In this document: positions 1 to 8,879 of the stretch, one piece after another
Layout: every line of letters begins with the position of its first letter
How positions within the stretch are numbered: the first letter of the stretch is position 1
NCBI RefSeq assembly: GCF_030551255.1
Contig: NZ_CP130630.1
Location: 1,116,001-1,180,000, forward strand
Source of the DNA: Streptomyces sp. NL15-2K
GTDB lineage: Bacteria; Actinomycetota; Actinomycetes; Streptomycetales; Streptomycetaceae
DNA length: 64,000 bases
Reading direction: 5' to 3'
Position numbers and translations under genes: made by a program
Notes under the pieces: model-generated
The model's database searches: none
What the model was told of the DNA's origin: nothing
Seen by the model: the letters and a program-made list of their open reading frames with translations, nothing else

Positions 1-77
1 GACGGTACGACCGGCTCGGCGACGATCTGCGGGCGGGACGGGCGGACGATCCCGTACGAGGCGGTGTCGGCCGGTGA
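1..77 (+). CDS. nuoJ: 3' end of probable NADH-quinone oxidoreductase subunit J (partial)
   Basis: An open frame enters from the left edge and stops with TGA at 75-77, overlapping the GTG start of nuoK by a GTGA junction. Only about 24 residues are visible (charged, Arg/Asp/Gly rich), so the name rests on gene order: nuoJ precedes nuoK in nuo operons. There is no sequence proof of identity in the window. Confidence 0.4.
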   Translation, partial: RYDRLGDDLRAGRADDPVRGGVGR

Positions 78-379
78 GTCTGGAACTGTTTCTGCTGCTT
101 GCCGCCGCGCTGTTCTGCGTCGGGCTGTTCGGGGCACTCACCCAGCAGTCGATCGTGATGCTGATGATGGGCCTGGAACTGATGCTGGGCGGGGTCATCC
201 TGGCCGCGGCGGCCGTCTGGCACTACATCGCCCCGGCGGCGGCCGACGGGCAGGTTCTGATCGTTCTCGCGGTCACGGCGATGGCCCTGGAGATGGCGAT
301 CGGATTCGCCGTCGTCACCGCCCTGTTCCGGTCACGGGAAGTCGACATGACCGACATGGCGGCGGAGTTGAAGGAGTGA
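74..379 (+). CDS. nuoK: NADH-quinone oxidoreductase subunit K
   Basis: This is a small membrane subunit (101 aa, the family's usual length of about 100) of the proton-pumping arm of respiratory complex I. Three hydrophobic segments are visible (about residues 3-23, 28-50 and 60-84), and acidic residues sit inside helices in the pattern LMMGLELMLGG and ALEMAIG, as is typical of NuoK. The start is GTG, overlapping the upstream stop. The downstream nuoL GTG overlaps its stop (GTGA), so the genes are translationally coupled. Streptomyces carry a complete nuo operon and a second partial set; a large insertion-free K-L-M-N order fits either, and I cannot tell which this is. Confidence 0.92.
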   Translation: MSLELFLLLAAALFCVGLFGALTQQSIVMLMMGLELMLGGVILAAAAVWHYIAPAAADGQVLIVLAVTAMALEMAIGFAVVTALFRSREVDMTDMAAELKE

Positions 380-2226
380 GCGGCCTGCTGTGGGTGCTGG
401 TCACCCTGCCGCTCGGTGTCGGAGCGCTGCTTCTGGTGGCGGGGCGGCGGGCCGATCGTATGGCACCGGGTGTGGCACTCACGGTGACGGCCGCGGCCTT
501 GGGGCTGGCCGTCTCCGCGGCCTTTCGCCATCCGTCCGTGTCGGCGCCGTTCCTCGACGGACTGCCGGTGGAGTTCACGGTGGACGGCCTGTCGGGGGTG
601 CTGGCGGTCACGGTCTGCGGGGTCACGTTGGCTGTCCTCCTGTTCAGCGCCGTCGAGTTCGGGGCGCGCGAGGCGCGGGCGCGCTTCTTCGGACTGATGC
701 TGCTCTTCGCCGGGAGCATGCTGGCCACGGTGACCGCAGCCACCCTTCCGGTCCTGCTCATGGGCTGGGAGGTCATGGGCGCCACCTCGTGGGCCCTGAT
801 CGGCTACTGGTGGCGGGACCCGCGGCGTACGAGCGCGGCCGACACGGCGTTCCTCACCACCCGCACGGCGGATCTCGGCCTCTACCTGGCGGCCGGCGCG
901 GCCCTCGCGGCCGGTCACGACCCGACACTCTCGCTCGATGGCCTCGCGCGGGCCGACGACCCGTGGCTGTCCTTCGTCACCGCGGGCGTCATCGCGGCCG
1001 CCTTGGGCAAATCCGCCCAACTTCCCTTCAGCTTCTGGCTGTCGAAGGCCATGCAAGGCCCGAGCCCGGTCTCGGCACTGCTGCACTCGGCGACGATGGT
1101 CGTCGCCGGGGCGTACCTGCTCCTGCGGACCGGCCCCCTGCTGGACGCCTCCGGCTGGGGCGATGACCTGGTCGCGTGGACGGGCGCCGCCACCGCACTC
1201 TGCCTCGGTCTCGTCGCCACGGCACAGACCGACCTCAAGCAACTGCTCGCCGCGTCGAGTTGTGCGCAGATCGGCTTCATGGTGCTGGCCGCGGGTGCCG
1301 ACGCGCCCTCCGGCGGCACGCTCCAGCTCATCGCCCACGCGGCGGCGAAGAGCCTGCTCTTCCTCGGCGCGGGCGCCTGGCTCACCGCACTGGGCACTCA
1401 GCGGCTTCCCGAGTTGCTCGGTGCCGCCCGCCGCAACCGGACGGTCGGCGTGGCCTTCACCGTGGCCGCACTCTCCCTGGCCGGGGTCCCGCCGCTCTCG
1501 CTGTGGGCCGCCAAGGACGTCCTCCTCGCGGGAGCCCTGGAGAGCAGCCCCTGGCTGTACGCCGTCGGCCTGGCCGCCGCCCTTCTGTCGGCCGTCTACA
1601 GTGCCAAGGCCCTGTGGTACGTCTGGCAGCGCCCGGTGGTGCCGCGACCCGATGGCCGCCGTGTCCCGGGCGGTGTGGTGCCGCCGCTCGTCCTGCTCGC
1701 CCTCGCGTGCGTCGCGTTGACGCCGTTGGCCTTTCCTCCGCTGCGTGACAGCGTCGGGCGCGTCCTCGCGGCACCGGGGCAAACCGTCCCGCTCCCGTGG
1801 GAGTTCGTGCTTTCGGGGGCTCTTGCTCTGCTGGCCGGCGCGGCCACGTGGGCCTGGGGATCCCGTCCGCTGGCCCTCCCAGGAAGTGCGAAGTCGGCTC
1901 TCCTGGACTGGCTGCACCTTGAGCGCGCCGCCCACCGCCTCCTTGTCGCCCCTGTGATGCGGCTCGCTCGCGCTGCCGCCGCGTTCGACGACCGGGTCCT
2001 GGACCGGGCCGTCGACGGTTCGGCCACGGTCGCCGTTCGATTCGCCCGCTGGACGGACGGCGTGGTGGAGCGTGCCGTCGACGGCTCGGTGACCGCGCTC
2101 GCCGCCGGGACGCGCGCGCTCGGCCGCTCGGCCCGCCGCCCGCAGACCGGCCAGCTGCACCAGTACCTCGCCCAGGCCGTCGCCGCCTTCACCGTCCTCG
2201 CCGTCGTGCTCGTCCTCGTGAGGTGA
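376..2226 (+). CDS. nuoL: NADH-quinone oxidoreductase subunit L
   Basis: This is an antiporter-like membrane subunit of complex I, 616 aa, close to the usual NuoL length (about 610). It is highly hydrophobic, with many helices. Signature stretches are visible: GWEVMGATSWALIGYWW carries the conserved glutamate, and AALGKSAQLPFSFWLSKAMQ followed by GPSPVSALLHSATMV carries the conserved lysine and histidine of the proton channel. The start chosen is GTG at 376, which overlaps the nuoK stop by GTGA; the same frame is open further upstream, but that stretch lies over nuoK. The last 150 residues diverge and contain two short repeated phrases (LDRAVDGSATVAVRFARW and VERAVDGSVTALAAGTR). It is followed after 4 bases by nuoM. 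Confidence 0.92.
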   Translation: MSGLLWVLVTLPLGVGALLLVAGRRADRMAPGVALTVTAAALGLAVSAAFRHPSVSAPFLDGLPVEFTVDGLSGVLAVTVCGVTLAVLLFSAVEFGAREARARFFGLMLLFAGSMLATVTAATLPVLLMGWEVMGATSWALIGYWWRDPRRTSAADTAFLTTRTADLGLYLAAGAALAAGHDPTLSLDGLARADDPWLSFVTAGVIAAALGKSAQLPFSFWLSKAMQGPSPVSALLHSATMVVAGAYLLLRTGPLLDASGWGDDLVAWTGAATALCLGLVATAQTDLKQLLAASSCAQIGFMVLAAGADAPSGGTLQLIAHAAAKSLLFLGAGAWLTALGTQRLPELLGAARRNRTVGVAFTVAALSLAGVPPLSLWAAKDVLLAGALESSPWLYAVGLAAALLSAVYSAKALWYVWQRPVVPRPDGRRVPGGVVPPLVLLALACVALTPLAFPPLRDSVGRVLAAPGQTVPLPWEFVLSGALALLAGAATWAWGSRPLALPGSAKSALLDWLHLERAAHRLLVAPVMRLARAAAAFDDRVLDRAVDGSATVAVRFARWTDGVVERAVDGSVTALAAGTRALGRSARRPQTGQLHQYLAQAVAAFTVLAVVLVLVR

Positions 2227-2230
2227 CCCC

Positions 2231-3736
2231 TTGCTGACCGCCCTCGTCTTCGTGCCCACGGCTGTCGCCCTGCTGCTGTTCGCCCTCCCCCGTCGTACGA
2301 CGCCGGCGGTGTTCCGTGTCGTCTGGGTGGTGGCATCGGCCGTCGAACTCGCCCTGGTCATCGCCATGTGGGTCGGTTACGACTCGCACGCCGGCATGCA
2401 GTACGAGGAGCGCGCCCGCTGGATTCCCAGCGCCGGCGTCGGCTACCACGTCGGCGTGGACGGACTGTCCCTGCCACTGCTCGCCCTCACCTGCCTGCTG
2501 TTCCTGGCCTGCGCGCTGTACTCCCTGCGCGAGAGCCGCCGTATCCGCGAGTTCGCCGCGTTGTTCCTCTTCCTGGAGACCACCTGTCTGGGCCTGTTCG
2601 CGGCCCTCGACCTGATCCTTTTCTTCGTCTTCTTCGACCTCTCCATCGTGGCGATGTACTTCGTCATCGCCGGCTGGGGCCACCGGCAGGCGGCCCGCGC
2701 CGCGCTGAAGTTCTTCCTCTACACCTTCATCGGTTCGCTCGCCCTGCTGCTCGGCTTCATCGGCCTGTACCTCGCCGCGTCGCCGCACACCTTCGACATG
2801 GTCGACCTGACCGAACAGAACCCGCTCGCCGGGCGCTCCGTCTACGGCGCCCTGGTACTGCTCGCCGTGGTGATCGGCCTGGCGGTCAAGACCCCGACGG
2901 TGCCGTTCCACACGTGGCTGCCGCCGGCCCACGTCGAGGCGCCCGCCGCCGGTTCGGCGATCCTGGCCGGGGTGCTGCTGAAGATGGGCACCTACGGTTT
3001 CGTCCGCATCGCGATGCCGATGCTGCCGGAAGTCTGGCGCCGCTACGCCCTCGTCCTGGTCGTCGTCGGCGTTGTCTCGATCCTCCACGGCGCCCTGGTC
3101 GCCCTCGCCCAGAGCGACTTCAAGCGGATGGTCGCCTACACCTCCGTGAACCACATGGGCTATGTCGTGCTCGCGGTCGGCGCGGCCGCCGCGACGGCGG
3201 ACAGCTCCGAGCAGGCCCGCTCCCTCGCCGTCACCGGGGCGGTGACGCAGATGGTCAGCCACGGGCTGCTCACGGGAGCGCTGTTCCTGCTCGCCGGGGT
3301 GCTGTACGAGCGCGGGAGGACGTACGACATGGGCTCCTACTCCGGAGTCGCCGCCGTGGCACCCGCGTTCGCCGCCATGACCGACGTCGCGGCCTTCGCC
3401 TCGCTCGGGCTGCCGGGATTCTCCGGCTTCATCGCCGAGTTCCAGATCTTCACCGGAAGCCTCGGACCACGGCCCGTGGCCACGGCCCTGTCGGTGCTCG
3501 GCATCCTGCTCACCGCCGGACTGTTCCTGCGTGCGCTGCGTCAGGTGTTCACGGGGCCGTTGCGCCTGCCGGACGCCCCGGGCACGCCCCGGGCGTTCCC
3601 CGACATCCGTGTGCACGAGAGCCTGGCCGTCGTCCCGCTCCTGGTCCTGGCCGTCGTCCTCGGGGTGGCGCCGCGCTTCCTGCTCGACGTGATCGAGCCC
3701 GCCTCCCGGTCCCTCCTGGAGTTGCTCGCCCGATGA
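2231..3736 (+). CDS. nuoM: NADH-quinone oxidoreductase subunit M
   Basis: This is the second antiporter-like subunit of the complex I membrane arm, 501 aa (E. coli NuoM is 509). Family features are visible: the VDGLSLPLLALTCLLF segment, the conserved glutamate region ALFLFLETTCLGLFAALD, VKTPTVPFHTWLPPAHVEAP with the channel lysine and histidine, and KRMVAYTSVNHMGYV. The start is TTG at 2231, four bases after the nuoL stop; no better ATG or GTG lies nearby. Its stop overlaps the nuoN ATG (ATGA at 3733-3736), so M and N are translationally coupled. Confidence 0.93.
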   Translation: MLTALVFVPTAVALLLFALPRRTTPAVFRVVWVVASAVELALVIAMWVGYDSHAGMQYEERARWIPSAGVGYHVGVDGLSLPLLALTCLLFLACALYSLRESRRIREFAALFLFLETTCLGLFAALDLILFFVFFDLSIVAMYFVIAGWGHRQAARAALKFFLYTFIGSLALLLGFIGLYLAASPHTFDMVDLTEQNPLAGRSVYGALVLLAVVIGLAVKTPTVPFHTWLPPAHVEAPAAGSAILAGVLLKMGTYGFVRIAMPMLPEVWRRYALVLVVVGVVSILHGALVALAQSDFKRMVAYTSVNHMGYVVLAVGAAAATADSSEQARSLAVTGAVTQMVSHGLLTGALFLLAGVLYERGRTYDMGSYSGVAAVAPAFAAMTDVAAFASLGLPGFSGFIAEFQIFTGSLGPRPVATALSVLGILLTAGLFLRALRQVFTGPLRLPDAPGTPRAFPDIRVHESLAVVPLLVLAVVLGVAPRFLLDVIEPASRSLLELLAR

Positions 3737-5145
3737 CCGAGATGAACGAGAACCCGCTCGACCTCCTCCCCGAGGTGCTGCTGGCCGCCTCTGCGGTACT
3801 CGGGCTGCTGCTCGGCTCCTGGCTGCCCCGCGCCCGGCAGTGGATCGTGGGTCTGTCGGCGGCGGTGGCGTGCGTGGCCGGGATCGTCGCCGCGTCGGTG
3901 GCCGCCGCGGAACCCGCCACGACCGCCTTCGGCGAGGCCTTCACCGTCGACCCGGTGACGAGCACGTCCCGGATCGTCGTCCTCGGCGGCACACTTCTCG
4001 TCCTCGGAGTCTCCTTCCGTCCGATGCGAGGGGATCCACGGGAGACCGAGTTCTACGTCCTGGTGCAGCTGGCGGCGCTCGGCGCGCTGATGATGGCCGG
4101 CACCCAGGACCTGCTCCTGCTCGCCGCCGGGTACCTGCTGGCGAGCATCCCCGCCTACACGCTCGCCGGTTTCCGCAAGGACGGACCGGGAACCGAGGCA
4201 GCCCTCAAGTACTACGTGTTCGGCGCCCTGTTGGGCGTCCTGATGCTGACAGGCATCACGGTTCTGTACGCGACCGGGCGCGCCACCTCGTATCCCCTGC
4301 TCGGGGAGGCGTTCCGCGACGCGCCCGAGGCACTGCTCGCCGCCGGTTCGACCGGGCTTCTGGCAGGCGTGTTGTTCAAGGCCGGTGGCGTCCCCGCGCA
4401 CTTCTGGGTGCCCGACGCCGTACAGGGCAGCAGCCCGCCGGTGGCGGCGCTCCTCACCACCGTCCCGAAGATCGGGGCACTCGCCGCGCTCTTCCGCCTC
4501 GGCGACGTCGTCTTCGCGGACAGCACGCTGCCGTGGCCCGCGCTCGTGGCCGTACTCGCGGCCGCGTCCATGACGCTCGGGAACCTGGCCGCCTTCTTCC
4601 AGCAGGACGTCAAACGGCTGCTCGCGTACTCGACGATCAGTCAGGTCGGATATCTGCTGATGCCCATCGCGGTCGCCGGCCGAGCGGACCTCGCGCAGCA
4701 GGCACTGCTGTACTACCTCGCGGCGTACACCGTCACCAACCTCGGCGCCTTCGCCGTCGTCTGCGCCCTCCCCCGTGCCCACAGCCTCGACGACTACCGA
4801 GGGCTCGCCAGGGAGCACCCGCTGCTGGCCGCGAGCCTCGTCATCTGCCTGCTGGGACTCGTCGGCACGCCGCCGACCTCGGTCTTCCTCGGCAAACTCG
4901 AAGTCTTCAGCGCCGCCTTCGACGGCGGCTATGCCTGGCTTGCAGTTCTCGCGGCCGTCAACACCGCGGCGTCCCTCTTCTACTACCTGCGCTGGATCGT
5001 GCCCGCGGTCTCCCGGGGCGGCTCCCCGCAGCCTGCCGAAGGGGACCGTACGGCGCGTGTCGTCGCGTACGCCGCTACGGCGGTCTCGCTCGGTCTCGGG
5101 ATCGCCGGCGGGCCTGTACTGGACGTTCTCACTGCGCCGATCTGA
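3733..5145 (+). CDS. nuoN: NADH-quinone oxidoreductase subunit N
   Basis: This is the third antiporter-like subunit of complex I, 470 aa (family about 450-500). It begins at ATG 3733, overlapping the nuoM stop by ATGA. The frame is open far upstream, but that part is a shadow of nuoM. Diagnostic stretches include EFYVLVQLAALGALMMAGTQDLL, EAALKYYVFGALLGVLML, VLFKAGGVPAHFWVPDAVQG (channel lysine and histidine) and QDVKRLLAYSTISQVGYLLM. It is the last gene of the nuo operon; no clear hairpin follows before the next start at 5155, so the following gene may be co-transcribed. Confidence 0.93.
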   Translation: MTEMNENPLDLLPEVLLAASAVLGLLLGSWLPRARQWIVGLSAAVACVAGIVAASVAAAEPATTAFGEAFTVDPVTSTSRIVVLGGTLLVLGVSFRPMRGDPRETEFYVLVQLAALGALMMAGTQDLLLLAAGYLLASIPAYTLAGFRKDGPGTEAALKYYVFGALLGVLMLTGITVLYATGRATSYPLLGEAFRDAPEALLAAGSTGLLAGVLFKAGGVPAHFWVPDAVQGSSPPVAALLTTVPKIGALAALFRLGDVVFADSTLPWPALVAVLAAASMTLGNLAAFFQQDVKRLLAYSTISQVGYLLMPIAVAGRADLAQQALLYYLAAYTVTNLGAFAVVCALPRAHSLDDYRGLAREHPLLAASLVICLLGLVGTPPTSVFLGKLEVFSAAFDGGYAWLAVLAAVNTAASLFYYLRWIVPAVSRGGSPQPAEGDRTARVVAYAATAVSLGLGIAGGPVLDVLTAPI

Positions 5146-5154
5146 GGCTGCGAG

Positions 5155-5763
5155 GTGTGTGCGCACGCCGCCCGCATCCGAGAGGGTGTGTGCCGGTCGC
5201 CTCACCGGGAGGCGGTGGCCGGCTGGTCGGTGCAGGCGACGGTCGTCCGCGCTATCAGCCCCAACGCGTATCGCAAGGCCGTCCAAGGCCTGCCCGAGGA
5301 CGCGGTCGCCGAGTTCGCCGTCAGCGAGACGTACAACCCCAGGACCCTGCACGACGTTCAGCGCCTGCTGGAGGGCACCTCACCACTGAACCTCTACCGG
5401 CAAGCGGCGCTGAACAGCCTGTACACGGACGTGAACCTGGACCGCAAGCCGGACGAACACGCGGACGAGGGCACCGGCGACCTCCCCGGACCGATCCGCC
5501 GCCGCGTCTCGGCACTCGATTCCCGCACCGACTACTTCCTGTCCGTCGCTTGCTTCGGGCACGGCAGGCAGCTCACCCTCAGACTCGCCGTCAACGGGAC
5601 GACAGCCATACGCCAACTGCCCTGCAACACGGGCAACGAGTTGGTGGCCGTCAAGCAGCCACGGGGCGAAGTGACGTACGAGATCGCCTCCGCGGAGCCT
5701 GACCTCGGCGCTGTCGCGTGGAACCTGTCGGAAGCCCTCCGGCGCGACGACCCGGACCGGTGA
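5155..5763 (+). CDS. Hypothetical protein of unknown family
   Basis: I do not recognise this 202-aa protein. It starts with GTG 10 bases after nuoN, with a weak GAGG-like ribosome site. It is soluble and charged, with no convincing signal peptide, no membrane helix and two or three cysteines (residues 2, 13 and SVACFGHG). The N-terminal 30 residues are low quality and the true start may be later, for example near the VQATVVRAISPNAYRKAV stretch. The C-terminal third alternates short hydrophobic and polar runs (QLTLRLAVNGTTAIRQL, GEVTYEIASAEPDL), which suggests beta structure. Third-position G+C looks genic. It could be co-transcribed with nuoN, but that says nothing of function. Confidence 0.55.
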   Translation: MCAHAARIREGVCRSPHREAVAGWSVQATVVRAISPNAYRKAVQGLPEDAVAEFAVSETYNPRTLHDVQRLLEGTSPLNLYRQAALNSLYTDVNLDRKPDEHADEGTGDLPGPIRRRVSALDSRTDYFLSVACFGHGRQLTLRLAVNGTTAIRQLPCNTGNELVAVKQPRGEVTYEIASAEPDLGAVAWNLSEALRRDDPDR

Positions 5764-5900
5764 AGTCGCCGGGCACAGCCCTGCCGTCGTCCTCGCCGCG
5801 CGCAGCCTGCCGTGACGCACTCTTCGCTGCTGCGAAGCCACATGTCCCCGAACTCCTCACGCCCTACGGCGAAGAGGTCCGCCTCGCCGCACATCGCCAT

Positions 5901-5930
5901 CGCCCGGGTCCGCTTCGGCCGACCCGGGCG
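5901..5930 (+). terminator. Strong hairpin, probable terminator
   Basis: A perfect 10-bp stem, CGCCCGGGTC / GACCCGGGCG, with a 10-base loop lies 138 bases after the hypothetical gene and is followed by a weakly T-rich TGCTTCGTTCT. It most likely ends the nuo/hypothetical transcript. The rest of 5764-6240 holds the operator-like palindrome described next and no convincing gene. Confidence 0.6.
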
Positions 5931-6028
5931 TGCTTCGTTCTCGACCGTCTCAGCCTGTGACCTGCCGCACAGCGGACATGGCGACGATCGAGACGTTTGA
6001 GTCTCGCTGCCGCACTGCCTAGGCTTGC

Positions 6029-6049
6029 TGTACGAAACCGTTTCGGACA
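6029..6049. promoter_or_regulatory. TetR-type operator-like palindrome upstream of the MFS gene
   Basis: The core CGAAAC-C-GTTTCG is a perfect 6-1-6 palindrome and is extended by partly matching TGT/ACA flanks. It lies about 190 bp before the MFS start. Palindromes of this shape are common operators of TetR-family repressors that control efflux genes. No tetR gene is present in the window next to it, so the regulator is unassigned. Confidence 0.45.
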
Positions 6050-6240
6050 GCTGGTGAGCGCGGACCATGACGACCAACACGGAGGCAGGGATGAGCGGCG
6101 CATGGCGCAGCAGCCCAACTCAGTGCCGGCTCCAGGCAGCCCTCGGTCAACCTCGTACAACTACCCGCCGAATGGACACCGTCGTCCTGCCAGTGCGGAC
6201 GCACAACTGAGTCACCGTGCCCCTTGAGGGGAGTCCCATC

Positions 6241-8594
6241 TTGGAAGCCATCTCGGTCCCCACCGTCCAGGCCGGACCGTCCGGCCAGACCCATGCCCCG
6301 CCAAAGCACCGATGGTGGGCGCTGGCCGTGATCGGCCTCGCCCAGCTCATGGTCGTGCTCGACGCCACGATCGTGAACATCGCGCTGCCGTCCGCCCAGC
6401 AGGACCTGGGCTTCGACAACAACGGGCGGCAGTGGATCGTCACCGCCTACTCCCTGGCCTTCGGCAGTCTGCTGCTGCTCGGCGGCCGGCTGGCCGACCT
6501 CTTCGGCCGCAAGACGACCTTCATCGTGGGCCTCATCGGCTTCGCCGCCGCCTCCGCGATCGGCGGCGCGGCCAACGGCTTCACCATGCTGGTCGTCGCG
6601 CGTGCGGTGCAGGGGCTGTTCGGCGCCCTGCTCGCGCCGGCGGCGCTCTCCCTGCTGACCACGACGTTCACCGAAACCAAGGAACGCGCCAGGGCGTTCG
6701 GCATCTTCGGTGCCATCGCCGGCTCCGGCGCGGCCGTCGGCCTGGTCCTCGGCGGCCTGCTCACCGAGTACCTGGACTGGCGCTGGACGCTGTACGTCAA
6801 CGACGTCATCGCGGTTCCCGCGCTGATCGGCGCGATCGTCTTCATCGGCCGCTCCGTCCCGGCCGAGCGGCCGAAGCTGGACATCCTCGGTGCCGTCCTG
6901 GTCTCCGGCGGCCTGTTCGGCATCGTCTACGGCTTCGCCAACGCGGAGACGCACGACTGGGACAACTGGATGACCTGGGGCTTCCTCGCCGGGGGGGCGT
7001 CCTGCTGGTGGCGTTCTTCTTCTGGCAGACCCGTGCGAAGCACCCCGTGCTTCCCCTACGCGTCCTGGCCCACCGCGACCGCGCCGCCGCCCTGTCGACC
7101 GTGCTCATCTCGTCCGCCGGGATGTTCGGCGTCTTCCTCTTCCTCACCTACTACCTGCAGTCGACGCTGGGCTACTCGCCGGTCAAGAACGGGCTCGCCT
7201 TCCTGCCCATGGTGGCCGCGTTGATGGTGCTGGCGCAGTTGTCCACCAACTGGCTGGTGCCGAAGATCGGCCCCAAGATCGTCGTGCCCGTCGGCATGCT
7301 GCTCGCCGTGGGCGGCATGGCCTGGCTGACCCGCCTCGACCTGGACAGCAGCTACGCGGCCCATGTGCTGCCGCCGCTGCTGCTCGGCGCGGGGCTCGGC
7401 ATGTCGCTGCCCGTGGCGATGAGCTACGCCACCCTCGGAGTACAGGCGAGTGACCAGGGCGTGGCGTCGGCGGCCGTCAACACCACGCAGCAGGTGGGCG
7501 GTTCGATCAGCACCGCGCTGCTCAACACCCTGGCGGCCAGCGCGGCCACCGACTACGCGAAGCACCACATGACCGACCCGCTGGTCAAGGCGAACGCGGC
7601 GCTGCACAGCTACAGCGTCGCCTACTGGTGGTCGGCCGGCTTCTTCGCCTTCGCCATGATCGTCACGGTGCTGCTGTTCCGCGCGAAGAAGCGCGCGAAC
7701 GCACCGGCGGAGGATTTCGAGCCCCAGACCCTGCCCCCGAACACGGTCCCGGACAAGGGCGAGGACAAGCGCGAGGACAAAGGCGAGGACATGGCCACGC
7801 CGGCTGCCGTCGGGGCCTCCGGCACAGGCGCGGACGGTGCGGCCGTCATCCGCGGACAGGTGCGCGACGGCCAGGGCACACCCGTACCGCGCACCGCGAT
7901 CACCCTGCTGGACAGGTCGGGTCACCAGCTGGCCCGCGCCACCTCCGGTGCGGACGGCACGTACGCCGTGGACACTTCCGAGCTCGGCAGCCTCGTCCTC
8001 ATCGGCTCGGCGCCCGGCTACCAGCCGCAGGTCGTCACACTGGCCCTGAACGGCGCGCCCGTCTCCCACGACCTGGTGATACTGCCCAGTCCGGGCGGCC
8101 TGGCCGGTACGGTGCGCGGCGGGGACGGCGAGGCCCTGCCCGGCGCGCTGGTGGTGGCCACCGACCAGCGCGGGGACGTGATGGCCTCCACCACCAGTGG
8201 AGAGGACGGCGGTTACCGGATCGGCGACCTGCTGCCCGGCGACCACACGCTCAGCGTCAGCGCGCCCGGCCACCGCCCGGCCGCCGTACCGGCCACCGTC
8301 TCCGCCGAGACCACCCGCTGCGACATCCACCTGGTCGTCGCGGCGACCCTGCGGGGCACGGTGCGCAGCCCGGACGGACGTGCTGTGTACGACGCCCGGG
8401 TCACCCTGGTCGACACTGCCGGCAACGTCGTCGGGACGCGCACCACGAGCGTCGACGGGGGTTACGCCTTCACCGACCTCTCCAGTGAGCAGTACACGGT
8501 GATCGCCAGCGGCTACCCGCCGGTGGCCACGCAGGTCACGGTGAACGGCAGCCAGGAGGGCGTCGACATCCCGCTGGCTCACAAGGAAGCGTAG
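6241..8594 (+). pseudogene. DHA2-type MFS drug transporter with three C-terminal carboxypeptidase-regulatory-like repeats, frameshifted
   Basis: This encodes a proton-coupled drug exporter of the EmrB/QacA (14-helix) type. The first frame reads WWALAVIGLAQLMVVLDATI (motif D1), then GGRLADLFGRK (motif A) and ARAVQGLFGALLAPAAL up to about residue 260. The protein then continues in a second frame from VLLVAFFFWQTRAKHP to the last helix SVAYWWSAGFFAFAMIVTVLLF. The switch is at a run of seven G (6991-6997); one more G restores a single frame of about 785 codons. After a charged linker (GEDKREDKGED) come three repeats of about 80 aa with the phrases VRDGQGTPVPRT, VRGGDGEALPGA and VRSPDGRAVYDA, which resemble Ig-like carboxypeptidase regulatory domains. 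The TTG at 6241 is preferred because GAGGGGAG lies 7 bases before it; a GTG at 6217 is the alternative. Confidence 0.8.
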
Positions 8595-8653
8595 GCACTG
8601 GAGCCACCAGCGGCGTCCGCCGTCAGGTGGCATCGAGCGACTCGTCGCCCCCC

Positions 8654-8694
8654 GACGATCACCCCTGCGGGCGAGGCCTGCAGGGGTGATCGTC
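8654..8694 (+). terminator. Perfect 15-bp hairpin after the MFS gene
   Basis: The arms GACGATCACCCCTGC (8654-8668) and its exact complement (8680-8694) enclose an 11-base loop. It is the only strong hairpin between the MFS gene and the ABC operon. No T-run follows, as is usual for Streptomyces terminators. Confidence 0.7.
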
Positions 8695-8747
8695 CAGGGC
8701 GAGCTGAGCGTGATCCGCTCGCCCGCCAGAAAGCCGCCTGGACCCGT

Positions 8748-8771
8748 CGAGTGGTACTGCGGTACCACTCG
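8748..8771. promoter_or_regulatory. Palindromic operator-like site before the ABC exporter operon
   Basis: The site is CGAGTGGTAC-TGCG-GTACCACTCG, a perfect 10-bp inverted repeat with a 4-base spacer. It ends 109 bp before the ATPase start codon. Its size and symmetry suit a dimeric repressor or the NarL-type regulator encoded downstream in the same cluster; which protein binds it cannot be told from sequence. Confidence 0.5.
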
Positions 8772-8879
8772 GCCGCCAAAGTTTCTCCTGTGGTCCCAGG
8801 CCCGCGACCGACAACTCCTCTAGCTTCGAACGCAGATGCCGCGGTACGCCCGTGGCCGAGTTCGAGGCGAGGGCCACAC

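Noticed and set aside
223-2367. Long minus-strand frames opposite nuoL, nuoM and nuoN (also 2189-3616 and 3541-5352)
   Set aside because: The plus-strand genes are unmistakable complex I subunits; the antisense translations are low-complexity Gln/Arg/Gly sequence.
5997-6227. Small plus-strand open frame before the MFS gene
   Set aside because: It overlaps the operator-like palindrome and has no ribosome site or recognisable sequence.
7056-8768. Minus-strand 570-codon frame opposite the second half of the MFS gene
   Set aside because: The plus-strand frame has membrane helices and clear domain repeats; this one is Gly/Arg/Gln-rich shadow.
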